A stretch of 6,230 bases of DNA, taken from positions 1-6,230 of the forward strand of contig JAGOCL010000161.1 of NCBI GenBank assembly GCA_017998755.1. The letters are read 5' to 3'. Position numbers and translations under genes: made by a program. Source of the stretch: Spirochaetota bacterium (GTDB lineage Bacteria > Spirochaetota > GWE2-31-10 > MWDO01). Below are positions 1 through 5,725 of the stretch, in pieces (the first letter of the stretch is position 1; the number at the start of each line of letters is the position of its first letter). Below the pieces are notes generated by a model that did not search any database, had not been told where the DNA came from, and was given only the letters and a program-made list of their open reading frames with translations.

Positions 1-395
1 TCGTACATTATATAATTTCCGCTTTCCGAAAAAGCGGCAAACCTGCCGTTAGTTACTTTTTCAAAGGAATCCGTTTTATACTCCTTTACCTTAGCGCCGG
101 TTATCGCTTCGTAAAGCGTTATAGCGTTGTTATTCGACGCGAAGACATACTTCCCGTCGTAACTATAATCGACTACGGCGTATTGATCCGTTGGAAATTC
201 ATTAAGGACAAAACCAAAAGATCGCTCGTCTTTCATTTTGAATTCTTTATCGTATTCAATTAATCGAGCGGACTTTGAATACTTGTCGTATTTACATAGA
301 ACGTATTTGCCGTCTTTGCTGAATTGATACGTCTGAGTGAACGTAAAAGTTAATCCCAAAAATGCGATTAAAATAGTTATTAAATATTTCCTCAT
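1..395 (-). CDS. Exported WD40/beta-propeller-like protein, 3' end missing
   Basis: This is the N-terminal 131 codons of a gene that runs off the left edge. The ATG at 395-393 is preceded by AGGGGG with a 5-nt gap, which fixes the start. Residues 1-20 form a signal peptide: Met-Arg-Lys, then a hydrophobic stretch ending near TFTFTQ; no convincing lipobox Cys is seen. The mature part carries three copies of a short motif, FSKDGKYVL (25-33), YSYDGKYVF (77-85) and FSESGNYIM (122-130). The second is followed by an ITLYEAITGAKVKEYK-type segment (92-107). This is the strand-turn-strand pattern of WD40-like propeller blades ('D-G-K-Y-V ... I-x-L-Y-x-x-x-T-G'). The likely product is a periplasmic or surface propeller that acts as a binding scaffold; no substrate can be inferred. 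It has its own promoter just upstream, so it can be expressed separately from the ispG-containing cluster. The fold class is fairly secure and the function unknown. Confidence 0.8.
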   Translation of the reverse strand, partial: MRKYLITILIAFLGLTFTFTQTYQFSKDGKYVLCKYDKYSKSARLIEYDKEFKMKDERSFGFVLNEFPTDQYAVVDYSYDGKYVFASNNNAITLYEAITGAKVKEYKTDSFEKVTNGRFAAFSESGNYIMY

Positions 396-400
396 AAAAT

Positions 401-406
401 CCCCCT
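401..406 (-). promoter_or_regulatory. Shine-Dalgarno of the propeller gene
   Basis: AGGGGG read on the minus strand lies 5 nt before the ATG at 395. It is one of the two clearest ribosome binding sites in the window and supports this start codon. Confidence 0.75.
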
Positions 407-420
407 ATATAAACTTATTA

Positions 421-449
421 ATAATATTAGAATTTTTTTTTGTAGTCAA
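421..449 (-). promoter_or_regulatory. Sigma70-type promoter of the propeller gene
   Basis: On the minus strand a -35 box TTGACT (449-444; 5 of 6 consensus bases) is followed by a 17-bp spacer (443-427) and a -10 box TATTAT (426-421; 5 of 6). Transcription would start near 414, giving a leader of about 20 nt that contains the AGGGGG ribosome binding site. The spacer contains a run of nine A residues (T on the plus strand at 433-441), which could affect spacing if its length varies. Boxes and spacing are seen directly; activity is inferred. Confidence 0.65.
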
Positions 450-473
450 TAATTTGAAAATAAATTCGGATAT

Positions 474-2285
474 TTATTCTTGTGAAAAATATATCTTGTA
501 TTTTGCCGTATCGATATCTTTTGAGAATATCGATCTGAAATTGTGATTGGTTTCTAAAATCATAGCGTCGCGATCGCCCGTCTGTTCCTCGTAATAATTC
601 TTACGAGTAAAATAAACCCCTTCGTAAGATAACCTGACTACCCCGGCCAAAAACGAATATCTGGCAGGAATTACCAAATTTGAACTATAAAGAGAAGGAT
701 TGACTAAAAATTGTTTATCTTTATATATAATCTTCGCGGATGCGTTATTAATATGAATATTCACAGAGTTTTCATCAATCGCCTCGATATTCCCCTCGAT
801 CGTATATTTTCCGTTTTGAAATATTACGCTATTAGGGCCGGTTATCGTCATATCGCCAAGATTTTCCAGTACATCGCAGTCGGCCGCGCCCGCCAGATTA
901 TCTTTTTTAAACGCTATTTTTTTCCATTTCCCCAAAAATACGCTAGAAAAGAAATCGTTTTTCTCTTTTCCCGATTTTTTCCTTATATTCAGAGCGATAT
1001 CTCTATCTTTCAACTCAAATTTCTCGCGAATCAGACTATAAGGAGCTTCGATAGAATATGAAACTAATTCGTATTTATCTTTCGGCAGGCGCAATTCTGT
1101 TCCGGCCGAAAAATTACAAACAAAAGAAGCGTCGGCAGACTTAACGTACGCAGATTGTATAGTTTCCGGAATCTCAACCTTCCATTTTTTCCCGTGATTA
1201 TTCTCAGAAATAAGCAGATAATACCCGTATTGGTAAATATTATACCCATAGTCGATATGATCGTCTCTATTCAACTTATTTCGTTTGAAATCTATCGGAT
1301 CGAAATAAAATAGAGCGGCGTTTTGATCCCTATTTATATAAAATATTTCAGCGCCGGAGTCTGGGTTTTCAATATAAAAACCGCCGACGACTTTCTCTCT
1401 CTCGACGTCGATCATTTCAGGGTAGCTCAATATCGATAAATCCTCCGACGACAAAGAATTTATATATAATCCCGGTTTATCTTTCCTGTTAGCGTCGCAA
1501 AATATCTGAAACTCGCAACCGGCGCTCGAATATTCGCTAACACTTTCTTTAATCTCAATTTTTTTTAATTTCCGCATAAAAACCGCCATTATATCCGAAT
1601 CGGCTTTAAAGTAACTTTTCGCATAGCCGGCTTTTTGTAAAATTACATTATCGGACGACGATTTGTAGTAAAGAAAGCCGTCATTATCCGATATATACTT
1701 ATCGCCGGCATAGACGTAGCTTATAGGGTTTAAACTATCGGAATCGTAACATTTTATCAGTTTATACCCCTTCCTTAACATTCTTTTTATCTCGGCGGTT
1801 TTATCGATTATAAAGCATATATCGTTTTTATCGGATATTGAGAACTCAAATCCGTCGCTCTCGTCGACGAACTTTAAGAACTCCATCCCGTCTTCAACGT
1901 ACGAACCGGTAATCCTATATTTTCTTTCGTCTTTTACGTCTTCTTTTTTAATGATAGCGTATGCTCCGGCTCTTACGCTCTCTTTATCGATAGAAACGTA
2001 CTCTTCCAAAATATATCCGACAAATCCCGAATACGCCCCACCTTTGATCTTTACTTTCAGAACGTCCCCTTGCAGTCCGTTAAAATACTCGTATTCCTCG
2101 ATTAGCTCGAGTTTCGTCCTGTTATCTATGATAAAGTAAACCAAAGACGACGCAAACGGCGACAAACCGTCGGTAAACGAATCGTAAATATATGTTTTGT
2201 TTATTGGAGAGAGCGCTATCCCGCTTGAATAAATTTTAGCGGTAATTAATATTAAAAGAACGGCGTAACAATAGAGTTTTTTCAT
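474..2285 (-). CDS. Large exported protein of unknown function (603 aa)
   Basis: I do not recognise this gene. The ATG at 2285 opens a typical signal peptide: MKK, then a hydrophobic core to about residue 20, with a likely cut near YSSG. The rest has no further obvious membrane span and appears beta-rich, with many Tyr, Phe, Ile, Ser and Asp residues. Residues about 57-98 (ending GFVGYILEEYVSI) resemble a bacterial SH3-like barrel. Residues about 189-225 (a 'D-N-D-G-F-L-Y' turn ending in 'LQKAGY') recall carboxypeptidase-regulatory or PEGA-like beta modules. Residues about 450-560 begin 'LGKWKKI' and look like a small lipocalin-like barrel. These are pattern impressions, not firm assignments. 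Four Cys (257, 263, 390, 470) lie in the mature part, with Cys6 and Cys178 besides. It starts 27 nt after the TPR gene and has no clear Shine-Dalgarno, so it is probably translated by coupling or reinitiation. A periplasmic or outer-envelope location is inferred. Confidence 0.85.
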   Translation of the reverse strand: MKKLYCYAVLLILITAKIYSSGIALSPINKTYIYDSFTDGLSPFASSLVYFIIDNRTKLELIEEYEYFNGLQGDVLKVKIKGGAYSGFVGYILEEYVSIDKESVRAGAYAIIKKEDVKDERKYRITGSYVEDGMEFLKFVDESDGFEFSISDKNDICFIIDKTAEIKRMLRKGYKLIKCYDSDSLNPISYVYAGDKYISDNDGFLYYKSSSDNVILQKAGYAKSYFKADSDIMAVFMRKLKKIEIKESVSEYSSAGCEFQIFCDANRKDKPGLYINSLSSEDLSILSYPEMIDVEREKVVGGFYIENPDSGAEIFYINRDQNAALFYFDPIDFKRNKLNRDDHIDYGYNIYQYGYYLLISENNHGKKWKVEIPETIQSAYVKSADASFVCNFSAGTELRLPKDKYELVSYSIEAPYSLIREKFELKDRDIALNIRKKSGKEKNDFFSSVFLGKWKKIAFKKDNLAGAADCDVLENLGDMTITGPNSVIFQNGKYTIEGNIEAIDENSVNIHINNASAKIIYKDKQFLVNPSLYSSNLVIPARYSFLAGVVRLSYEGVYFTRKNYYEEQTGDRDAMILETNHNFRSIFSKDIDTAKYKIYFSQE

Positions 2286-2312
2286 GTTGTTATTAATTTT
2301 TGCGAATTACTT

Positions 2313-3341
2313 CTAATTAATAATTTCATTATATTTTAGGATATGTATTTCTTCTTTGGCTTTTTTATCCAAAAAATCTATAAGACTAAACAACTCCGCC
2401 TCTTTGTTTGTTCCTTTCGTAAACGCTTTTGATACGTTAAAAAAATAGTCCTTAATCTCGCGAACGTTGTCCAAATAATATATATAACCGATATAAAACA
2501 TCGCTTCGTCGACGATATACTCGTCCGACGAATACTCGTATTTGCCTTTTTCATTTATAAAATTGACAAAATCGGCCGGCCCGACGTACGTAAAATCAAA
2601 CTCGTTTTCTTTTATCAATTCCGAATAGTACGTCATCCAAACGACGGAAGCCAGCGATAAATAGTAAAGAGCGTCCTGCTTTCTCTGTAGTAGCGCCGAC
2701 CTCTTTCCGATATGAAAAAGAGCTTTGAGATACTCCATCCCTTCTATCCTGTAAATCCTAAATACGCGCGATAACGTGGGGTCGTTTTTGATATTAACTT
2801 TTATTCTATCCCAATAATCGGGGCCTTTTGTTTTAAAAAAACCTTCGACTATCTCCCTGTAAACGATATCTTCCAGATCAAAATTACCGCTTTTAGCGTA
2901 CACGTCTGCCAATTTATACTTGATTTCTATCTCTTTTTGCGGATATTCAAAATATTTCTCGCCTTCCAAAGCTTTTTTGTATTCATACTCGGCGTCGTTA
3001 AGCGCTCCCGTATAAGCGTAGAGGTCCCCGATCAATTCGTGATATTGAGGATAAGTATCTTCCCGAGCCAACTCTTTTCTTTTCGACTCGACTATTTTTT
3101 TTATCTCATAGTCCGTCTTGTCTCTATTGGCATCACGCGTTTCCTGATAAAACTTATCGATTTTCTCCTCGATATACAACGCCCGAGCCGTTTGCGCCTC
3201 GATGATCGCAAGAGCGTATTCGCCGCGGATCTTAAGATTTTCGGACCTTTTGAGATGCGTCCAACTCGGATCTTTCCGATTTGTTTGAGAATATAAAGAG
3301 ACGACGGCAAATAATAATATAGCTAATATTTTATTCTTCAT
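2313..3341 (-). CDS. Exported TPR-like repeat protein (342 aa)
   Basis: The ATG at 3341 lies inside the end of ispG (11-nt overlap, sharing ATGAAGAATAA in two frames), and no Shine-Dalgarno is visible, so translational coupling is likely. Residues 1-18 are a signal peptide (MKNK, hydrophobic core, cut near SLYSQ). The mature protein is helical and rich in Tyr, Glu and Lys. Helix-turn-helix units of TPR type are seen at about 26-57 (ENLKIRGEYALAIIEAQTAR), 98-127 (LIGDLYAYTGALNDAEYEYK) and 139-165 (KLADVYAKSGNFDLEDIVYR). Weaker units lie near 203-235 and 279-306. The block at about 60-95 is highly charged and probably a long helix. TPR proteins scaffold protein-protein contacts; a periplasmic role in envelope assembly is inferred only from the signal peptide and from the exported protein encoded next. 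No enzymatic motif is present. The TPR call is good; the specific function is unknown. Confidence 0.87.
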   Translation of the reverse strand: MKNKILAILLFAVVSLYSQTNRKDPSWTHLKRSENLKIRGEYALAIIEAQTARALYIEEKIDKFYQETRDANRDKTDYEIKKIVESKRKELAREDTYPQYHELIGDLYAYTGALNDAEYEYKKALEGEKYFEYPQKEIEIKYKLADVYAKSGNFDLEDIVYREIVEGFFKTKGPDYWDRIKVNIKNDPTLSRVFRIYRIEGMEYLKALFHIGKRSALLQRKQDALYYLSLASVVWMTYYSELIKENEFDFTYVGPADFVNFINEKGKYEYSSDEYIVDEAMFYIGYIYYLDNVREIKDYFFNVSKAFTKGTNKEAELFSLIDFLDKKAKEEIHILKYNEIIN

Positions 3342-4371
3342 AATATTTTTTTATCTGTATTATTAATTCGTCTAAAATATCGCTATTCTTAACTGTTTTT
3401 AGCGTTTTTCCTTCGCTAAATATTATAGATTTGTTTTTCCCGCAAGCGACTCCGAAGTCGGCGTCTTTCGATTCCCCCGGACCGTTGACTACGCACCCCA
3501 TTATAGCCGCTTTTATTTTTTTATTAAATCTTTTACCTTTTATTCTCTCTTTAAATTCCGCGACGAGATTTTCTATGCTTACCTCGGTTCTTCCGCAAGT
3601 CGGGCAACTTATTATCTCGATATCGGGCGTAAGCTTACCGACCGCTTCGAGAATTTTCCTGCCGGCGATAACCTCGTCCTCTTCAGAAGAGGTAAGACTA
3701 ACCCGAATTGTGTCTCCGATATTGTCCAGCAAAAGATTTGATATGCCGACAGAGTTTTTGATAGCCCCGTCAAATTTGTCCCCCGCTTCGGTTACTCCGA
3801 TATGCAAAGGGAGTCCGAATTTCGCCTTGGCAATCCTGTTTACTTTTATCGTTTCCATAACGTTTGAGGATTTGAAAGAGAGAACTATCTTATCGTAACC
3901 AAACTCTTCAAAGTAATTAATCTCCTCGCAAGCAGACTCTATCATCGTATCTATATGAGAAAGATTTTTCAGTATCAAATGTTCCGGTAGCGATCCGGCG
4001 TTTATCCCGATTCTAACGGGAATATTATACTCTTTCAAGCAGGCGACTATCTCCCCCACCCTGCTTTTATCCCCTATATTGCCGGGATTGATCCTAACCT
4101 TGGCTACCCCCGCCTCTATCGCTTTAATGGCCAATTTATAATCAAAATGGATATCGGCAACGATCGGTAAAGGGGACTCTTTTATGATAATCGACAAAGA
4201 TTCGATCGACTTTTCGTCTGGAACGGTAATTCTGACGACATCCGCGCCAATAGTAAAGAGCCGTTCTAACTTATCGATAGTAGTTTTATGATCGTACGGG
4301 GAGTTTTTTATCATAGTTTGAATAGGAATATCCCCGCCGCCTATTGTTTTATTTCCTACTTTTATTATCAT
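3331..4371 (-). CDS. ispG: 4-hydroxy-3-methylbut-2-en-1-yl diphosphate synthase (IspG/GcpE)
   Basis: IspG is a cytoplasmic [4Fe-4S] enzyme that reduces MEcPP to HMBPP, the penultimate step of the MEP isoprenoid pathway. At 346 residues it is the short bacterial form without the large plant/chlamydial-type insertion. The TIM-barrel part shows GADVVRITVPD (42-52), VADIHFDYKLAI (71-82), VRINPGNIGD (92-101), RIGINAGSLPEH (120-131) and HIGVTEAGD (190-198). The cluster-binding part shows SCPTCGR (C256, C259) and GCVVNGPGE (C293, E300), the expected three Cys and one Glu ligands, so the enzyme should be active. The N-terminal signature, usually close to VQSMTNT, reads PIQTMIKNSPYD and is divergent. 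The ATG at 4371 overlaps the end of rnc by 23 nt, with only a weak AGAAG ribosome site, so coupling to rnc translation is likely. The TPR gene overlaps its 3' end. Confidence 0.97.
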   Translation of the reverse strand: MIIKVGNKTIGGGDIPIQTMIKNSPYDHKTTIDKLERLFTIGADVVRITVPDEKSIESLSIIIKESPLPIVADIHFDYKLAIKAIEAGVAKVRINPGNIGDKSRVGEIVACLKEYNIPVRIGINAGSLPEHLILKNLSHIDTMIESACEEINYFEEFGYDKIVLSFKSSNVMETIKVNRIAKAKFGLPLHIGVTEAGDKFDGAIKNSVGISNLLLDNIGDTIRVSLTSSEEDEVIAGRKILEAVGKLTPDIEIISCPTCGRTEVSIENLVAEFKERIKGKRFNKKIKAAIMGCVVNGPGESKDADFGVACGKNKSIIFSEGKTLKTVKNSDILDELIIQIKKYYEE

Positions 4372-5137
4372 TATTTTGCTTCTTTTTTATTTTATTTTTA
4401 TTTGTTACGGTTTCGGTTTTTACGGATACGGACGAGATTTTTATATAAGCGTTTTTAGCCGCTTCTTTCTCGGCGTCTTTTTTTGATTTGCCTTCCCCTC
4501 TGCCGATTATTTTTTTGTTCAACTCCACTTCCATAGAAAAACTTTTATCATGTTCGGGACCGGATTCCTGAATCAGACGGTAAATCGGACAAACTTTGTA
4601 ATTTTTTTGGACATACTCCTGAAGAAGAGTCTTATAATCTTTTTCGTGTTTATTTTGAAGCACCAGCTCTATCTCTTTTATAAAGAAATTCATGATGAAT
4701 TGGCGTACTTTTACTATATTATTTGAATCCAAATAATAACTTCCGATCAACGCTTCAAAAGTATCCGCTAAAATTGTCTTTTTATACCTTCCGCCCGTTT
4801 GCTCTTCGCCCTTGCCTATCAAAATATAGCGGCTAAGCTCTATTTCGCGGGCTATTTTTGATAAAGCGTCTTCGCTGACTACATGCGACTTTATTCTCGC
4901 CAAATCGCCTTCGTTTAGGTCCCGATACGTTTTATAGAGATACTCGGATATAACCAGCCCCAAAACCGAATCCCCTAGAAATTCAAGTTTTTCATTATTT
5001 TTATCGTTAATTTGGGTTTCATTTAAAAAGGATTTATGAGATAAAGAGATGTTTAATAAATCAAAATTATGAAAATTAATACGAGTCTTTTTTAAGAGTT
5101 CCTTCAACTCTTTTTTTCTTTCCGAATTTATGCTCAA
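4349..5137 (-). CDS. rnc: Ribonuclease III
   Basis: RNase III is a dimeric Mg-dependent endonuclease that cleaves double-stranded RNA, processing rRNA precursors and mRNAs. The catalytic domain (about 8-160) has the signature NEKLEFLGDSVLG (48-60) with E49, E52 and D56, then E76 in LNEGDLARIKS, and D125 and E128 in ADTFEALIG. All residues expected for metal binding and catalysis are present. The double-stranded RNA binding domain spans about 168-236 and ends with KSKKDAEKEAAKNAY. A Lys/Asn-rich tail (about 240-262) extends beyond it; its last codons overlap ispG. The start is TTG at 5137, preceded by AAGGAA with a 6-nt gap. An in-frame stop lies ten codons upstream, with no ATG, GTG or other TTG in between, so TTG is the best choice. 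At 262 residues it is slightly longer than the E. coli enzyme because of extra residues at both ends. Clustering with acpP upstream is common in bacteria. Confidence 0.97.
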   Translation of the reverse strand: MSINSERKKELKELLKKTRINFHNFDLLNISLSHKSFLNETQINDKNNEKLEFLGDSVLGLVISEYLYKTYRDLNEGDLARIKSHVVSEDALSKIAREIELSRYILIGKGEEQTGGRYKKTILADTFEALIGSYYLDSNNIVKVRQFIMNFFIKEIELVLQNKHEKDYKTLLQEYVQKNYKVCPIYRLIQESGPEHDKSFSMEVELNKKIIGRGEGKSKKDAEKEAAKNAYIKISSVSVKTETVTNKNKIKKKQNNDNKSRK

Positions 5138-5143
5138 AATTAT

Positions 5144-5149
5144 TTCCTT
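5144..5149 (-). promoter_or_regulatory. Shine-Dalgarno that sets the TTG start of rnc
   Basis: AAGGAA on the minus strand lies 6 nt before the TTG at 5137. It supports the non-ATG start in the absence of any other usable start downstream of the in-frame stop. It overlaps the stop codon of a possible 27-codon upstream reading frame (5231-5148). Confidence 0.6.
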
Positions 5150-5261
5150 AAGAACTTCGCTTATTTATAATAAAAAGAAATCGCGGTAGTATATAGAGGA
5201 TAAAAAAATCAGATAAAATAAACAATTTCATAAAATCAGCGCTTCATATCGCCGCAAAACA

Positions 5262-5286
5262 CGCCGGAATTAAATAAAAACCGGCG
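5262..5286 (-). repeat. Alternative hairpin competing with the terminator stem
   Basis: On the minus strand CGCCGG (5286-5281) can pair with CCGGCG (5267-5262) around a 13-nt loop that contains the T run. It uses the same bases as the 3' arm of the terminator-like stem, so the two folds exclude each other. This is the geometry of an attenuator or antiterminator. The pairing is seen directly; a regulatory role is inference. Confidence 0.45.
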
Positions 5287-5359
5287 GCGAGAGCAAAGGA
5301 TAAAAGCTTTCTATAAATGAATATTACAGATTGCGGGTTTGCCCGCTACTTTGCCGCCG
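5272..5359 (-). terminator. Terminator-like structure after acpP
   Basis: Read on the minus strand, CGGCGGC (5359-5353) can pair over 7 bp with GCCGCCG (5288-5282), followed directly by G and the T-rich run TTTTTATTT (5280-5272). The enclosed loop carries its own hairpin GCGGG-CAAA-CCCGC (5346-5333) and an AAAG/CTTT pairing (5352-5349 with 5298-5295). A GC stem followed by a T run is the hallmark of intrinsic termination, although the closing stem encloses 64 nt, unusually long for a simple terminator. It would make acpP message more abundant than rnc message. The 3' arm can also pair with downstream bases, which would compete with termination. Confidence 0.5.
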
Positions 5360-5372
5360 TCCGGTTAATATA

Positions 5373-5394
5373 ATCCGGATTATTATACCCGGAT
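5373..5394 (-). repeat. Small inverted repeat just after the acpP stop
   Basis: ATCCGG (5394-5389) and CCGGAT (5378-5373) on the minus strand form a 6-bp stem with a 10-nt loop, starting 12 nt after the acpP stop codon. The second arm lies within a perfect 14-nt palindrome, ATAATCCGGATTAT (5370-5383). No T run follows, so it is more likely an mRNA 3'-end stabiliser, a processing element or a dimeric protein site than a terminator. Confidence 0.4.
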
Positions 5395-5406
5395 CAAACA
5401 TTATAA

Positions 5407-5643
5407 TTACTTTAAATGCTCGTCGATATATTTAACGGCATCTCCGACCGTCGCTATCTTTTCAGCATCTTCGTCCGGTATTTGTATTCCAAACGCCTCT
5501 TCAAGTTGCATGATAAGTTCGACTGTGTCCAAAGAATCCGCTCCAAGATCGTCGATAAACGAAGATCCCATAGCAATTTTAGATTCGTCGATTGACAATC
5601 TTTCCGCAATAATAGATTTAACTTTATCAAAACTGTCTGACAT
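5407..5643 (-). CDS. acpP: Acyl carrier protein
   Basis: This 78-residue acidic protein carries growing acyl chains on a 4'-phosphopantetheine arm during type II fatty acid synthesis in the cytoplasm. The attachment site is Ser37 in the classic GADSLDTVELIM motif. The four-helix pattern is complete, with helix II (DSLDTVELIMQLEEAFG) and the IPDEDAEKIATVGDAVKYI segment that ends the fold. Length matches the family. The ATG at 5643 has a strong AGGAGG ribosome site 5 nt upstream, in keeping with high expression, and a good promoter lies just above. No fab gene is visible in the window; the next gene is rnc, 269 nt downstream beyond a structured spacer. Confidence 0.98.
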   Translation of the reverse strand: MSDSFDKVKSIIAERLSIDESKIAMGSSFIDDLGADSLDTVELIMQLEEAFGIQIPDEDAEKIATVGDAVKYIDEHLK

Positions 5644-5648
5644 TAAGT

Positions 5649-5654
5649 CCTCCT
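5649..5654 (-). promoter_or_regulatory. Strong Shine-Dalgarno of acpP
   Basis: A perfect AGGAGG on the minus strand (within GAGGAGG) lies 5 nt before the acpP ATG. It contrasts with the weak or absent sites of ispG, the TPR gene and the 603-residue gene, and fits the high demand for acyl carrier protein. Confidence 0.85.
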
Positions 5655-5678
5655 CAATCTTTTTTTTATAACTTTATC

Positions 5679-5707
5679 ATCTTAAAATATACAATCGTTT
5701 TTGTCAA
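5679..5707 (-). promoter_or_regulatory. Sigma70-type promoter of acpP
   Basis: On the minus strand a perfect -35 box TTGACA (5707-5702) is followed by a 17-bp spacer (5701-5685) and TAAGAT (5684-5679; 4 of 6, with the key TA and final T kept). Transcription would start near 5672, giving a leader of about 29 nt. The -35 box begins 18 nt after the stop codon of the preceding PilZ gene. No terminator is visible between the two genes, so some readthrough from upstream is possible. This promoter probably also drives rnc, ispG and the downstream genes through readthrough of the structured spacer. Confidence 0.7.
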
Positions 5708-5725
5708 TATTTTTCTTTCTTAAAT

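Larger units (their letters stand above)
5138..5406 (-). other. Structured non-coding spacer between acpP and rnc
   Basis: No convincing gene is seen in these 269 nt, but they are not featureless. The half next to acpP (about 5250-5400) holds several GC-rich inverted repeats in an otherwise A+T-rich setting. The half next to rnc (about 5150-5245) is T-rich on the transcribed strand and unstructured. The spacer is the 3' end of the acpP transcript and, if there is readthrough, the leader of the rnc message. I looked for tRNA, SRP RNA, tmRNA and RNase P signatures and found none. A weak -10-like TATACT (5193-5188) with a poor -35 (TTATCT, 5216-5211, 17-bp spacing) could be a secondary rnc promoter. 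Confidence 0.6.

Noticed and set aside
337..546. 69-codon plus-strand open frame over the promoter region of the propeller gene
   Set aside because: It lies across the signal-peptide coding end of one minus-strand gene, the intergenic promoter and the end of another; it has no ribosome site or family-like sequence and is low complexity.
711..1061. 116-codon plus-strand open frame
   Set aside because: It is antisense to the 603-residue gene, which has a signal peptide and coherent composition; the antisense product has no recognisable motif.
2937..3310. Overlapping open frames of 119 codons (plus) and 69 codons (minus) within the TPR gene
   Set aside because: Both are alternative frames of a gene with a signal peptide and TPR pattern; compositions are Arg/Phe/Ile-rich as expected from shadow translation.
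3431..3898. 155-codon plus-strand open frame
   Set aside because: It is fully antisense to ispG, whose conserved motifs and ligands are certain; a shadow frame.
5318..5374. 18-codon plus-strand frame starting ATG in the acpP-rnc spacer
   Set aside because: There is no ribosome site at a workable distance, no promoter on this strand, and the bases are better explained by the inverted repeats.
5250..5400. Known housekeeping small RNA (SRP RNA, tmRNA, RNase P, 6S) or tRNA in the structured spacer
   Set aside because: No conserved core sequences of these RNAs and no tRNA T-loop or acceptor pattern were found on either strand.
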